Positions 57,509 through 64,000 of a DNA stretch of 64,000 nt are shown piece after piece (positions within the stretch are counted from its first letter, which is position 1; each line of letters opens with the position of its first letter). The stretch is from Vibrio injensis (GTDB taxonomy: Bacteria > Pseudomonadota > Gammaproteobacteria > Enterobacterales > Vibrionaceae). Location: NCBI RefSeq assembly GCF_001895205.1, contig NZ_BDJF01000027.1, positions 372,001-436,000 of the forward strand. Reading direction: 5' to 3'. The position numbers and the translations under genes are program-made. Under the pieces are notes generated by a model that saw only the letters and a list, made by a program, of their open reading frames with translations, searched no databases and had not been told where the DNA came from.

Positions 57509-59095
57509 TCATTCAATACTGTGGTTTCTGTGCAGTTGTATGCCAAGTCGTTTGGCAAGGCGAGTTAAGTTGGCACGATCCACATCCAGTCTCCGTGCCG
57601 CTTTGGCCCAGTTGTATTCCGCTTCCTCTAAAGCTTGACAGATCAATTGACGCTGAAACGCATCGGTTGCAGTGCGTAAGCCTAATGATTTCTGATCTGA
57701 CGCCCTGACAGCTTGCTCGACACAAGCTTGTGGAGGATGAGTCGCGATTAAAGACTCATCGAGAGTCCCGATTTCCATTAAATCAATGGTCACTAAGGAT
57801 TGGTTAGACTGCAGAGCACGAGCTTTGAGTGCGGAACGATTAATGACATGCTCTAACTCTCGAACATTGCCAGGCCATGAATAATGGATCAGGTAACTAA
57901 GCGCTGGAGCGGCGATTTTTAATTGCACGATACCGAGTTTACGCCGGGTTTGTTCCAGAAAGTATCCGACTAATAAAGCTATATCACCGGTGCGTTCACG
58001 AAGTGGGGGGACCCAAATTGGATAAACACTTAATCGATGGTAAAGGTCGGCTCGAAAACGACCGGCTTGAACCTCTTGTTTTAAATCCCGATTCGTTGCG
58101 GCGAGAATGCGAACATTGACGGTCTGTACCGTATCTTGACCGACGGGTTGAATCTCATTATTTTGTAATACACGCAGTAATTTACTTTGCGCTAATAAAG
58201 GCAACTCACCAATCTCATCTAAAAATAATGTTCCCCCATCGGCTAAAGCAAATTTCCCCATTCGATGACGTTCAGCGCCGGTAAAAGCGCCTTTTACATG
58301 CCCAAATAGCTCACTTTCAACTAAATTTTCAGGGATAGCGGCACAGTTCACATAGACCATAGGTTGATGTTTGCGAGCAGATAGCTGGTGAATGGTGCGC
58401 GCAACCAACTCTTTTCCGACCCCTGTTTCACCATGAATCATAATGGTGAGATCGGAGGGGGCGACAACGTGAATATCCGATATCATGATCTGTATGGCAT
58501 CACTATTACCAATGATATCCCCTTTTTCTCGTAGCCAAACGTCTTCGTTGAGGGCTTCTAGACGCTGCTGGCTATACTTAGCTTGAGCTTCCAGTTGCGA
58601 GAGCGTCAACGCCAGTTTTAGCGTGGAGGCCGCGATCGCCGCTAAAGCCTCTAGACTACGCATGGGGATGTCATTAAAAGCGTTGGGGGTGAGGCTATCG
58701 AGGGTCAGAACGCCTAATAACACATCGCCAAAGAGCAAAGGTAGGCCCATACAAGCGTGAATCGGTAGATCATCGTCATGCTCCATCAGTAAACCATCAA
58801 AAGGATCGGGGAGTGGGCAGTCGGCTCCGAATCGCACTGGAGAAGTCGACTGACAAATAATATCCAGTCTCGGGTGCTCTGAGATGATAAAACGCCGCCC
58901 CAATGTGTCTCGGGTTAAGCCTTGCATGGCCAGTGGAATAAGTGTGTCATTTTGCCGTGACATCAACACCACACAGTCACATTGAATGGTCTTGCGAATC
59001 GCATCCAATAAGCGATGAAAACGATCTTGATCATTAATACCGCTGGCTAAGCCAATCGTCATGTCTACTACGGTGGAAATAGAAAAATCTTGCAT
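57509..59095 (-). CDS. norR: Nitric-oxide-responsive sigma-54 activator NorR
   Basis: 528 residues from ATG 59095 (AAAGGAG nine bases ahead; an ATG two codons earlier is too close). An N-terminal GAF domain (1-170) that in NorR binds NO through non-haem iron, an AAA+ domain with Walker A G-E-T-G-V-G-K-E, the sigma-54 contact loop G-A-F-T-G-A, Walker B L-F-L-D-E-I-G, and a Fis-type helix-turn-helix at the end ([15 protein letters not shown]). It faces hmp divergently, with NorR boxes and a sigma-54 promoter between them. NorR senses NO and turns on NO detoxification. Confidence 0.93.
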   Translation of the reverse strand: MQDFSISTVVDMTIGLASGINDQDRFHRLLDAIRKTIQCDCVVLMSRQNDTLIPLAMQGLTRDTLGRRFIISEHPRLDIICQSTSPVRFGADCPLPDPFDGLLMEHDDDLPIHACMGLPLLFGDVLLGVLTLDSLTPNAFNDIPMRSLEALAAIAASTLKLALTLSQLEAQAKYSQQRLEALNEDVWLREKGDIIGNSDAIQIMISDIHVVAPSDLTIMIHGETGVGKELVARTIHQLSARKHQPMVYVNCAAIPENLVESELFGHVKGAFTGAERHRMGKFALADGGTLFLDEIGELPLLAQSKLLRVLQNNEIQPVGQDTVQTVNVRILAATNRDLKQEVQAGRFRADLYHRLSVYPIWVPPLRERTGDIALLVGYFLEQTRRKLGIVQLKIAAPALSYLIHYSWPGNVRELEHVINRSALKARALQSNQSLVTIDLMEIGTLDESLIATHPPQACVEQAVRASDQKSLGLRTATDAFQRQLICQALEEAEYNWAKAARRLDVDRANLTRLAKRLGIQLHRNHSIE

Positions 59096-59123
59096 GGTCA
59101 TCGCTCCTTTTGGACATGATAGA

Positions 59124-59158
59124 GTCAAAATGACCAATTTAAAAGAAGTTAATTTGAC
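59124..59158. promoter_or_regulatory. Two NorR enhancer boxes (GT-N7-AC)
   Basis: GTCAAAATGAC (59124-59134) and GTTAATTTGAC (59148-59158) each fit the GT-N7-AC NorR core and have centres 24 bp apart. They lie about 55-90 bp upstream of the sigma-54 promoter of hmp, the usual enhancer place. E. coli norVW has three such sites; a third here is not clear. Confidence 0.65.
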
Positions 59159-59210
59159 ATGATTTTATAAAGGGTATTGTTATTATCTTTTAATAACAAT
59201 AAGTTAAGTG

Positions 59211-59227
59211 TTGGCATTGAACCTGCA
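59211..59227 (+). promoter_or_regulatory. Sigma-54 promoter of hmp (GG-N10-GC)
   Basis: TTGGCATTGAACCTGCA has GG at -24 and GC at -12 with exactly ten bases between. It closely follows the TGGCAY-N5-YTGCA consensus. It lies about 58 bp before the hmp ATG, with the NorR boxes above it. A palindrome TTGTTATTA-N5-TAATAACAA (59177-59199) sits between boxes and promoter. Confidence 0.8.
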
Positions 59228-59284
59228 ATGGGATAGTGGAAGTCAGTTTATTTTCAATTATCTAATATCAGGAGACGTCGATTT

Positions 59285-60484
59285 ATGCTCAACAACCATA
59301 CTATCGCCATCATTAAAAGTACGATTCCTTTACTAGAGTCTGCAGGACCCGCACTTACGGCTCATTTTTATCAGCGTATGTTTACTCATAACCCTGAATT
59401 AAAAGATATTTTTAATATGACACATCAAAAAACAGGTCGTCAAAGTGTTGCTCTGTTTAGTGCTGTCGCAGCTTACGCTAAAAATATCGATAACTTAGCG
59501 GCTCTCACTAGCGCTGTTGAACGTATCGCTCATAAACATACTAGTTTTAATATCCAACCGGATCATTATCAAATCGTTGGTCATCATTTGATTGAAACAT
59601 TACGAGAGTTAGCACCAGAGGCCTTTACGAGCGAAGTAGAACAAGCATGGACAGATGCTTATCTCTTCTTAGCACAAATTTTTATTGATCGAGAAGGCGA
59701 ACTCTATTTACAGCGCAAACAAGCGATTGGCGGTTGGTCTAATGCGCGCGAGTTTATTGTTGCAGAAAAGCGTCCAGAATCATTATTGGTGACCAGTTTT
59801 ATCCTAAAACCCAAAGATGGTTTACCAGTACTTGCTCATCAAGCAGGTCAGTATATAGGATTAGAAGTGAAACCTGCGGGGCATCGATATCAAGAAATCC
59901 GCCAATATTCGTTATCTCACGCGACAAACGGCGAGTATTACCGGATATCGGTCAAGCGTGAAGGAGCGGACAATCAACACGCAGGGCTAGTCTCGCACTA
60001 TTTGCACGATAACGTTCAAGTTGGCGACTCGGTTGCTCTCTATGCGCCAGCGGGTGATTTTTATTACGTTGAGCGTCAGCGTCCCGTGGTACTTATTTCT
60101 GCTGGCGTCGGTGTTACCCCGATGCAAGCGATGTTACAGACTCTGGCCGAGCAGGATAAAAATCAGGTTCATTATTTATACGCTTGTCATGATCGACAGC
60201 AACACACCTTTTTAGAAGAAACGGCGACACTCATTGCAGCGCAGCAAACCTCAGGCAAAGAATGGCAACAGCAGGTTTGGTATTTACGTGGTGAAGGCGC
60301 TAATACGCATACTGGTCAAATGGATTTATCTGCCGTAACTTTACCAATTGATGATGGGGATTATTATCTCTGTGGTCCACTTGGTTTTATGGAAAATACA
60401 GTCAAACAGTTGATGAGTTTAGGCGTTGATGCGGAACGGATTCATTATGAAGTGTTTGGCCCTCATGCCGAGCTGAATCGTTAA
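59285..60484 (+). CDS. hmp: Flavohemoprotein Hmp (nitric oxide dioxygenase)
   Basis: 399 residues, normal length. An N-terminal globin (1-140) with the proximal His in H-K-H-T-S-F-N-I (near 85), an FAD domain (R-Q-Y-S-L-S-H, 210 area), and an NAD domain (L-I-S-A-G-V-G-V-T-P-M and Y-L-C-G-P-L-G-F-M). Hmp converts NO to nitrate with O2 and NAD(P)H. Preceded by AGGAG and a sigma-54 promoter with NorR boxes. Its terminator is shared with the convergent cold-shock gene. Confidence 0.95.
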   Translation: MLNNHTIAIIKSTIPLLESAGPALTAHFYQRMFTHNPELKDIFNMTHQKTGRQSVALFSAVAAYAKNIDNLAALTSAVERIAHKHTSFNIQPDHYQIVGHHLIETLRELAPEAFTSEVEQAWTDAYLFLAQIFIDREGELYLQRKQAIGGWSNAREFIVAEKRPESLLVTSFILKPKDGLPVLAHQAGQYIGLEVKPAGHRYQEIRQYSLSHATNGEYYRISVKREGADNQHAGLVSHYLHDNVQVGDSVALYAPAGDFYYVERQRPVVLISAGVGVTPMQAMLQTLAEQDKNQVHYLYACHDRQQHTFLEETATLIAAQQTSGKEWQQQVWYLRGEGANTHTGQMDLSAVTLPIDDGDYYLCGPLGFMENTVKQLMSLGVDAERIHYEVFGPHAELNR

Positions 60485-60505
60485 GATATGAGAATATAAA
60501 ATGAA

Positions 60506-60531
60506 AATAGCCAGCTAAGAAGCTGGCTATT
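60506..60531. terminator. Bidirectional terminator between hmp and the cold-shock gene
   Basis: AATAGCCAGCT / AGCTGGCTATT is a perfect 11-bp stem with a 4-base loop located between the convergent stops. Confidence 0.8.
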
Positions 60532-60549
60532 AAGTATTAGGTTCGTCTA

Positions 60550-60759
60550 TTACAGGACTTTGATGCTTTCAGCTTGAGGGCCTTTTTGACCTTGTGTGAT
60601 CACAAACTCAACTTTTTGGCCTTCAGCCAAAGTGCGGAAACCTTCACTTTGGATAGCACTGAAATGAGCAAAAACGTCAGGACCGTTTTCTTGTTTAATG
60701 AAGCCGAAACCTTTAGTTTCGTTGAACCATTTAACGGTACCAGTAACAGGAGTAGACAT
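60550..60759 (-). CDS. Cold-shock-domain protein (CspA family)
   Basis: 69 residues from ATG 60759 with AGGA upstream. [15 protein letters not shown] and D-V-F-A-H-F-S-A-I are the RNP1 and RNP2 motifs. The protein is a single OB-fold nucleic-acid chaperone. Which csp paralog it is cannot be told from sequence alone. The long 5' region fits cold-regulated control of csp mRNA. An upstream ATG would add a short unsupported N-terminus. Confidence 0.9.
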   Translation of the reverse strand: MSTPVTGTVKWFNETKGFGFIKQENGPDVFAHFSAIQSEGFRTLAEGQKVEFVITQGQKGPQAESIKVL

Positions 60760-61260
60760 AGTAAAAATCCTAAAAAACATTTTGTATATAGGCCGAATTC
60801 GGCACGGATAGCATGGAAAAGTAGATTGCTATTGCGTACGACACGACGGGAGTTACAAGGAATCCAACGAAACAATGTGTATACAACGAACTTCATTTCT
60901 AGCTGTCAATGAGTCTAGATCAATCTGTATCGTTGTCAATTGGAACTTGCGATGAATTGCAAGAGTTTTCGTTATTTTTTGCTCTAGGTGTCATTTCTGT
61001 GTAATTGATCATGTACTCAGTTCACTTTTAGCTCCAGTATGGGGAAATCTTTGAGCGTTTATTGCTTGTTAAAGAAAGGTTTGTTATCGCTATAGCGTGA
61101 AAATTACTCTGTGAGCTAACCTCAAGAGTTCAATGATCAACCTTGTTTTTTATTATGCAAAGGCGTACATAATAAAGCGTTAATATGAGGTATGGGTCGA
61201 GGTGAGTAGAACGGCCTCATTTCAGCGGCATATTTCCTCCTTTCACTAAGGTAGGCCACG
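60760..61260 (-). promoter_or_regulatory. Long leader/upstream region of the cold-shock gene
   Basis: About 500 bp has no gene. csp genes usually have a 100-200 nt 5' UTR that refolds in the cold, so the first 200 bases left of 61000 are the likely leader. I cannot fold it here. The last 100 bp before 61261 should hold the promoter of the membrane-protein gene. Confidence 0.4.
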
Positions 61261-61620
61261 ATGAAAATATTAATCATTGCTGCGGTCTCTTTATTCGTCG
61301 CTATTCTCGTCTCCGCCGAGCACTTTCCTTCGTTATTACTTGGTTCTCTTACTGCTATTACGGCCGTCGTTGGGTGTTATGGCTTGGCGTTTAGTCGCGC
61401 ACGATTTCCCGAACAAGCATTACTGCTGCTTTTTTGCGGTTTACTATTTAAGTTTGCGATCACCATTATTGGTGTCGTTTGGGGGATGGCGATGGGTTGG
61501 ATGACTTCTCCCGCCGTTTTTGCACTCTCTTATTTGATTTTCTCTATTACTGCTACGTCATTGGGGTTTTATCTTCGTTCTCGTCAACGAGCCGATACCT
61601 CAGCAATGACTAAATCGTGA
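61261..61620 (+). CDS. Small four-helix membrane protein of unknown function
   Basis: 119 residues. Hydrophobic stretches are near 2-20, 24-46, 54-76 and 80-104, then a basic, polar tail. No family motif is recognisable. The helix layout recalls ATP-synthase-subunit-I-like or DUF membrane proteins, without proof. AAGGT lies ahead of the ATG. Confidence 0.6.
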   Translation: MKILIIAAVSLFVAILVSAEHFPSLLLGSLTAITAVVGCYGLAFSRARFPEQALLLLFCGLLFKFAITIIGVVWGMAMGWMTSPAVFALSYLIFSITATSLGFYLRSRQRADTSAMTKS

Positions 61621-61644
61621 TGTTAAGGTTACGGATAGCTTGGC

Positions 61645-61770
61645 TGTATTCTTCCTACCTGAAGCTGCAGCGGTGTTGGCTACGTTCGTTCACCCCAATG
61701 ACATAGTCTGTCTATGCTTATGGGGATCGCCTGCTGGCAACTCCAAGTGGTTTGACCCTATAACTTGACC
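61645..61770. repeat. ERIC-like intergenic repeat
   Basis: GCTGCAGCGGTGTTGGCTACGTTCG followed by a C-A-C-C-C-C-A tract, a central CATAG/CTATG inverted pair, and T-A-T-G-G-G-G on the other side match the ERIC/IRU element in order and size (about 126 bp). ERICs are non-autonomous imperfect palindromes spread in enterobacteria and vibrios, transcribed in the flanking mRNA. Confidence 0.75.
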
Positions 61771-61900
61771 GTATCGAGTAACATCATCAAACGGATTTTA
61801 AAAAGTGCCATTTATCAATAATTAAATCACGATAACCTAGTACGCCGATTCGATTTGGGTATACACTTTTAATTAATAAAAGCTAACAATAGGTGGTGGT

Positions 61901-62905
61901 ATGTCTTACCCAGTGTTGATCTGCGATGATTCTGCATTAGCCAGAAAGCAAATGGCTCGCTCTTTACCCGCTTCGTTGAATGCAGACATCACCTTTGCTG
62001 TACACGGTGTCGATGCATTAGAGCAGCTCGATAAGCACTCGTTTAAGTTAATGTTCTTAGATTTAACCATGCCAGAGTTAGATGGTTTTGAAACGCTTGA
62101 AGCGATGCGAGCGCGTGGTGATCAGACGCCGGTGGTGGTGGTCTCCGGTGACATCCAACCCAAAGCCAAAGAGCGAGTGATGGCGCTCGGTGCTCGCGCA
62201 TTTATTCAAAAACCAATTGATAAAACGATCTTAAACGATGTTCTGCGTGAGCTGGTTGAGCCGCCGACGCAGCCGCGGATTGTCACGCCAGTTTCGATTG
62301 ATCTCCCAGTCTTACGGCGTCGTGATGTTTACATGGAAGTGGCTAACGTATCGATTGGTCAAGCAGCCGACGCGTTGGCTCGCCATTTTGACGTGTTTGT
62401 TGAGTTACCTTTACCTAATATCAATATCTTAGAAGTCAGTGAACTGCATATGGCTTTGCGTGATCTGGCCGATAATGTTCAGGTTTCTGGTGTTTGTCAG
62501 GGCTTCAGTGGCGAAGGGATTGCTGGAGAGGCTTTGGTGTTACTCAGTGATTCTAGCGTGGCGGATTTAAAAAAATTAATGAAAGTCCCGGTGGACAGCG
62601 AAGAGTTGGAAGAACTTGAATTATTAATGGACGTTTCGAATATTCTGGTCGGCTCATTTCTCAATGGGCTCGGTCAACAATCGGAGGTGCGCTTTTTTCA
62701 AAGCTCGCCCGTCTTACTTGGTCAACATATTTCGATAGACTCGGTGATTAAGTCAACCGCAGGTTCATTTACCAAGACCATGACCTTTGAGGTCAGCTAC
62801 AATATTGAAGGTACCTCAATTCGTTGTGATCTGCTGTTTATGTTTGTCGATGAGTCGTTGCCGTTGCTCGATAATAAACTGGCTTATCTAATGGAGGATT
62901 TTTAA
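61901..62905 (+). CDS. Receiver domain fused to CheX/CheC-like phosphatase domain
   Basis: 334 residues. The receiver domain (1-120) has acidic D-D at 9-10, phosphorylatable Asp 54 in F-L-D-L-T-M-P, and K in I-Q-K-P-I. The C-terminal domain contains E-L-E-E-L-E-L-L-M-D-V-S-N-I-L-V-G-S-F-L-N, like the E-x2-N helix of CheC/CheX phosphatases. It may dephosphorylate a response regulator while being controlled by its own receiver. The next gene starts at its last base. Confidence 0.8.
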   Translation: MSYPVLICDDSALARKQMARSLPASLNADITFAVHGVDALEQLDKHSFKLMFLDLTMPELDGFETLEAMRARGDQTPVVVVSGDIQPKAKERVMALGARAFIQKPIDKTILNDVLRELVEPPTQPRIVTPVSIDLPVLRRRDVYMEVANVSIGQAADALARHFDVFVELPLPNINILEVSELHMALRDLADNVQVSGVCQGFSGEGIAGEALVLLSDSSVADLKKLMKVPVDSEELEELELLMDVSNILVGSFLNGLGQQSEVRFFQSSPVLLGQHISIDSVIKSTAGSFTKTMTFEVSYNIEGTSIRCDLLFMFVDESLPLLDNKLAYLMEDF

Positions 62906-63348
62906 TGCTTTCTCTCCCTGCTGAATTTGAGCAATTCCACTGGATGGTGGACATGGTCCAGAACGTCGATATGGGATTAATCGTCTTAAATCGAGACTAC
63001 GAAATACAAGTTTGGAATGGGTTTATGACTCATCACAGTGGCAAGCATGGTCATGATGTGATTGGCAAATCCATCTTTACCATTTTTCCTGAAATCCCGT
63101 CAGACTGGTTTAAATTAAAAACCAAGCCCGTGTATAACTTAGGCTGTCGAAGTTTCATTACTTGGCAGCAGCGTCCTTACCTTTTCAAATGCCGCAACGT
63201 TCGCCCCATTACTCAACAAGCGGATTTTATGTACCAAAATATCACTCTTAACCCAATGCGTACGCCGACAGGAAAAATCAATTCTCTTTTTCTGTCTATT
63301 CAAGATGCGACCACCGAGGCGTTGGCCTCTTTACAATCTCGACAGTAA
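62905..63348 (+). CDS. PAS-domain protein paired with the CheX-like regulator
   Basis: 147 residues. The whole protein is a single PAS domain: M-G-L-I-V-L-N-R-D-Y-E-I-Q-V-W-N, then I-G-K-S-I-F-T-I-F-P and G-K-I-N-S-L-F-L-S-I-Q-D-A-T at the end. It has no kinase, cyclase or DNA-binding part, so it must act through a partner, most likely the receiver protein encoded immediately before it. Ligand unknown. The start shares one base with the previous stop region. Confidence 0.78.
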   Translation: MLSLPAEFEQFHWMVDMVQNVDMGLIVLNRDYEIQVWNGFMTHHSGKHGHDVIGKSIFTIFPEIPSDWFKLKTKPVYNLGCRSFITWQQRPYLFKCRNVRPITQQADFMYQNITLNPMRTPTGKINSLFLSIQDATTEALASLQSRQ

Positions 63349-63390
63349 GTTAACGCGATGCGTCTCATCTAGTGTTGTAGGAAAATTATC

Positions 63391-64000
63391 ATGCCTTTGC
63401 CCAGACTTTTTTATACCCCACAGCAAGTCAAACAAGGTGAACAGTTAGCCGCTAAGGCGCAAGGTTTAGAAATGTTTCGGTTGATGGAGCGTGCTGGCCA
63501 AGCGGTATTTACCATTGCTTTAGCTCAGTATCCGGCTTCTCATCACTGGTTAGTGTGTTGTGGCAGCGGCAATAATGGTGGCGATGGTTATATTGTTGCA
63601 CGGCTGGCTCAATCGGTGGGTATTCAAGTCACGGTATGGCAGTTCGGCGATCCTGAATGTTTACGTGATGATGCACGAAAAGCTTATTATCACTGGTTAG
63701 ATAGTGGCGGAGAAGTTTTTCCTTGTAGCGATACTATTCCAGATCATATCGATGTCATTATTGATGGATTATTAGGCATTGGTATTAAGGGGGCCGTTCG
63801 TCCTAAATTGCAAACGGTGATCGAGACGATTAATGATCATTCCGCCCCTGTCGTTGCGATTGATGTGCCATCGGGTTTATGCGCTTTGACAGGATGTGCA
63901 CTAGGAAGCGCGATTTATGCGCAGCATACGGTGAGTTTTGTCGGTTTAAAACAAGGTTTAGTGACAGGGAAAGCGCGAGATTATGTTGGCCATTTGCATT
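63391..64000 (+). CDS. NAD(P)H-hydrate epimerase (NnrE/YjeF), N-terminal part, cut by window end
   Basis: At least 203 residues are in frame to the right edge, no stop. The epimerase motif G-S-G-N-N-G-G-D-G-Y-I-V-A-R, plus D-G-L-L-G-I-G-I-K-G and V-A-I-D-V-P-S-G-L, identify the YjeF_N domain. Many bacteria fuse this to the NnrD dehydratase; whether that follows lies outside the window. The protein repairs damaged NADHX. In E. coli this gene stands beside tsaE and amiB; its place here beside the PAS/CheX genes is different. Confidence 0.85.
   Translation, partial: MPLPRLFYTPQQVKQGEQLAAKAQGLEMFRLMERAGQAVFTIALAQYPASHHWLVCCGSGNNGGDGYIVARLAQSVGIQVTVWQFGDPECLRDDARKAYYHWLDSGGEVFPCSDTIPDHIDVIIDGLLGIGIKGAVRPKLQTVIETINDHSAPVVAIDVPSGLCALTGCALGSAIYAQHTVSFVGLKQGLVTGKARDYVGHLH

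Overview
The window looks like a piece of a Vibrio genome, probably chromosome 2. The housekeeping gene set from about 22.7 kb onward (moxR-bat cluster, norR/hmp, pepT, nupC, rhlE, queH, several chemoreceptors, a cold-shock gene, an ERIC-like repeat) is one I associate from memory with V. cholerae and its relatives. I cannot name the species from sequence alone.

Region 1 (1-21.7 kb) is AT-rich and carries half of a type III secretion system of the Vibrio T3SS2 class. It starts inside an effector-like gene that is open to the left edge and has an aspzincin-type zinc protease signature. A leftward VopF/VopL-type actin nucleator with three WH2 motifs follows. Two rightward operons come next. The first (4.7-14.5 kb) holds inner rod SctI, inner-ring lipoprotein SctJ, a SctK candidate, a TPR chaperone, an unrecognised 383-aa protein, translocators VopB2 and VopD2, a two-gene gatekeeper candidate, a possible SPOA1-like protein, a small chaperone-like protein and a repeat-containing VopV/VopM-like protein, ending at a strong terminator. 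The second (14.6-21.7 kb) holds SctL-like, SctV, SctU, an OmpA-like lipoprotein, an unknown, SctD, a coiled-coil protein, a 70-aa SctQ SPOA domain and a VtrB-like membrane-bound regulator. ATPase, secretin, SctR/S/T and a needle subunit are not in the window. If the system is complete they must lie to the left or elsewhere. The right edge of the island is marked by a frameshifted ISAs1-family transposase remnant.

Region 2 (22.6-36 kb) holds a chemoreceptor, a secreted TPR/DUF218 protein, a Fic protein with a tiny overlapping antitoxin gene, queH, a CDF transporter, rhlE, a TraF_2-family outer-membrane protein, a large secreted metalloprotease and nupC. Region 3 (36.6-48.4 kb) has astAB for arginine catabolism, a GAF-GAF-GGDEF cyclase, and a leftward moxR-DUF58-DUF4381-batA-batB/C-batD operon whose batB/C gene carries an eleven-copy hexanucleotide repeat coding for 22 glutamines.

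Region 4 (48.7-64 kb) has two more chemoreceptors, an intracellular alpha-amylase, pepT, an MscS-like channel, the divergent norR/hmp nitric-oxide module with visible NorR boxes and a sigma-54 promoter, a cold-shock gene, a small membrane protein, an ERIC-like repeat, a receiver/CheX-like protein with a PAS partner, and the start of an NAD(P)HX epimerase gene cut by the right edge.
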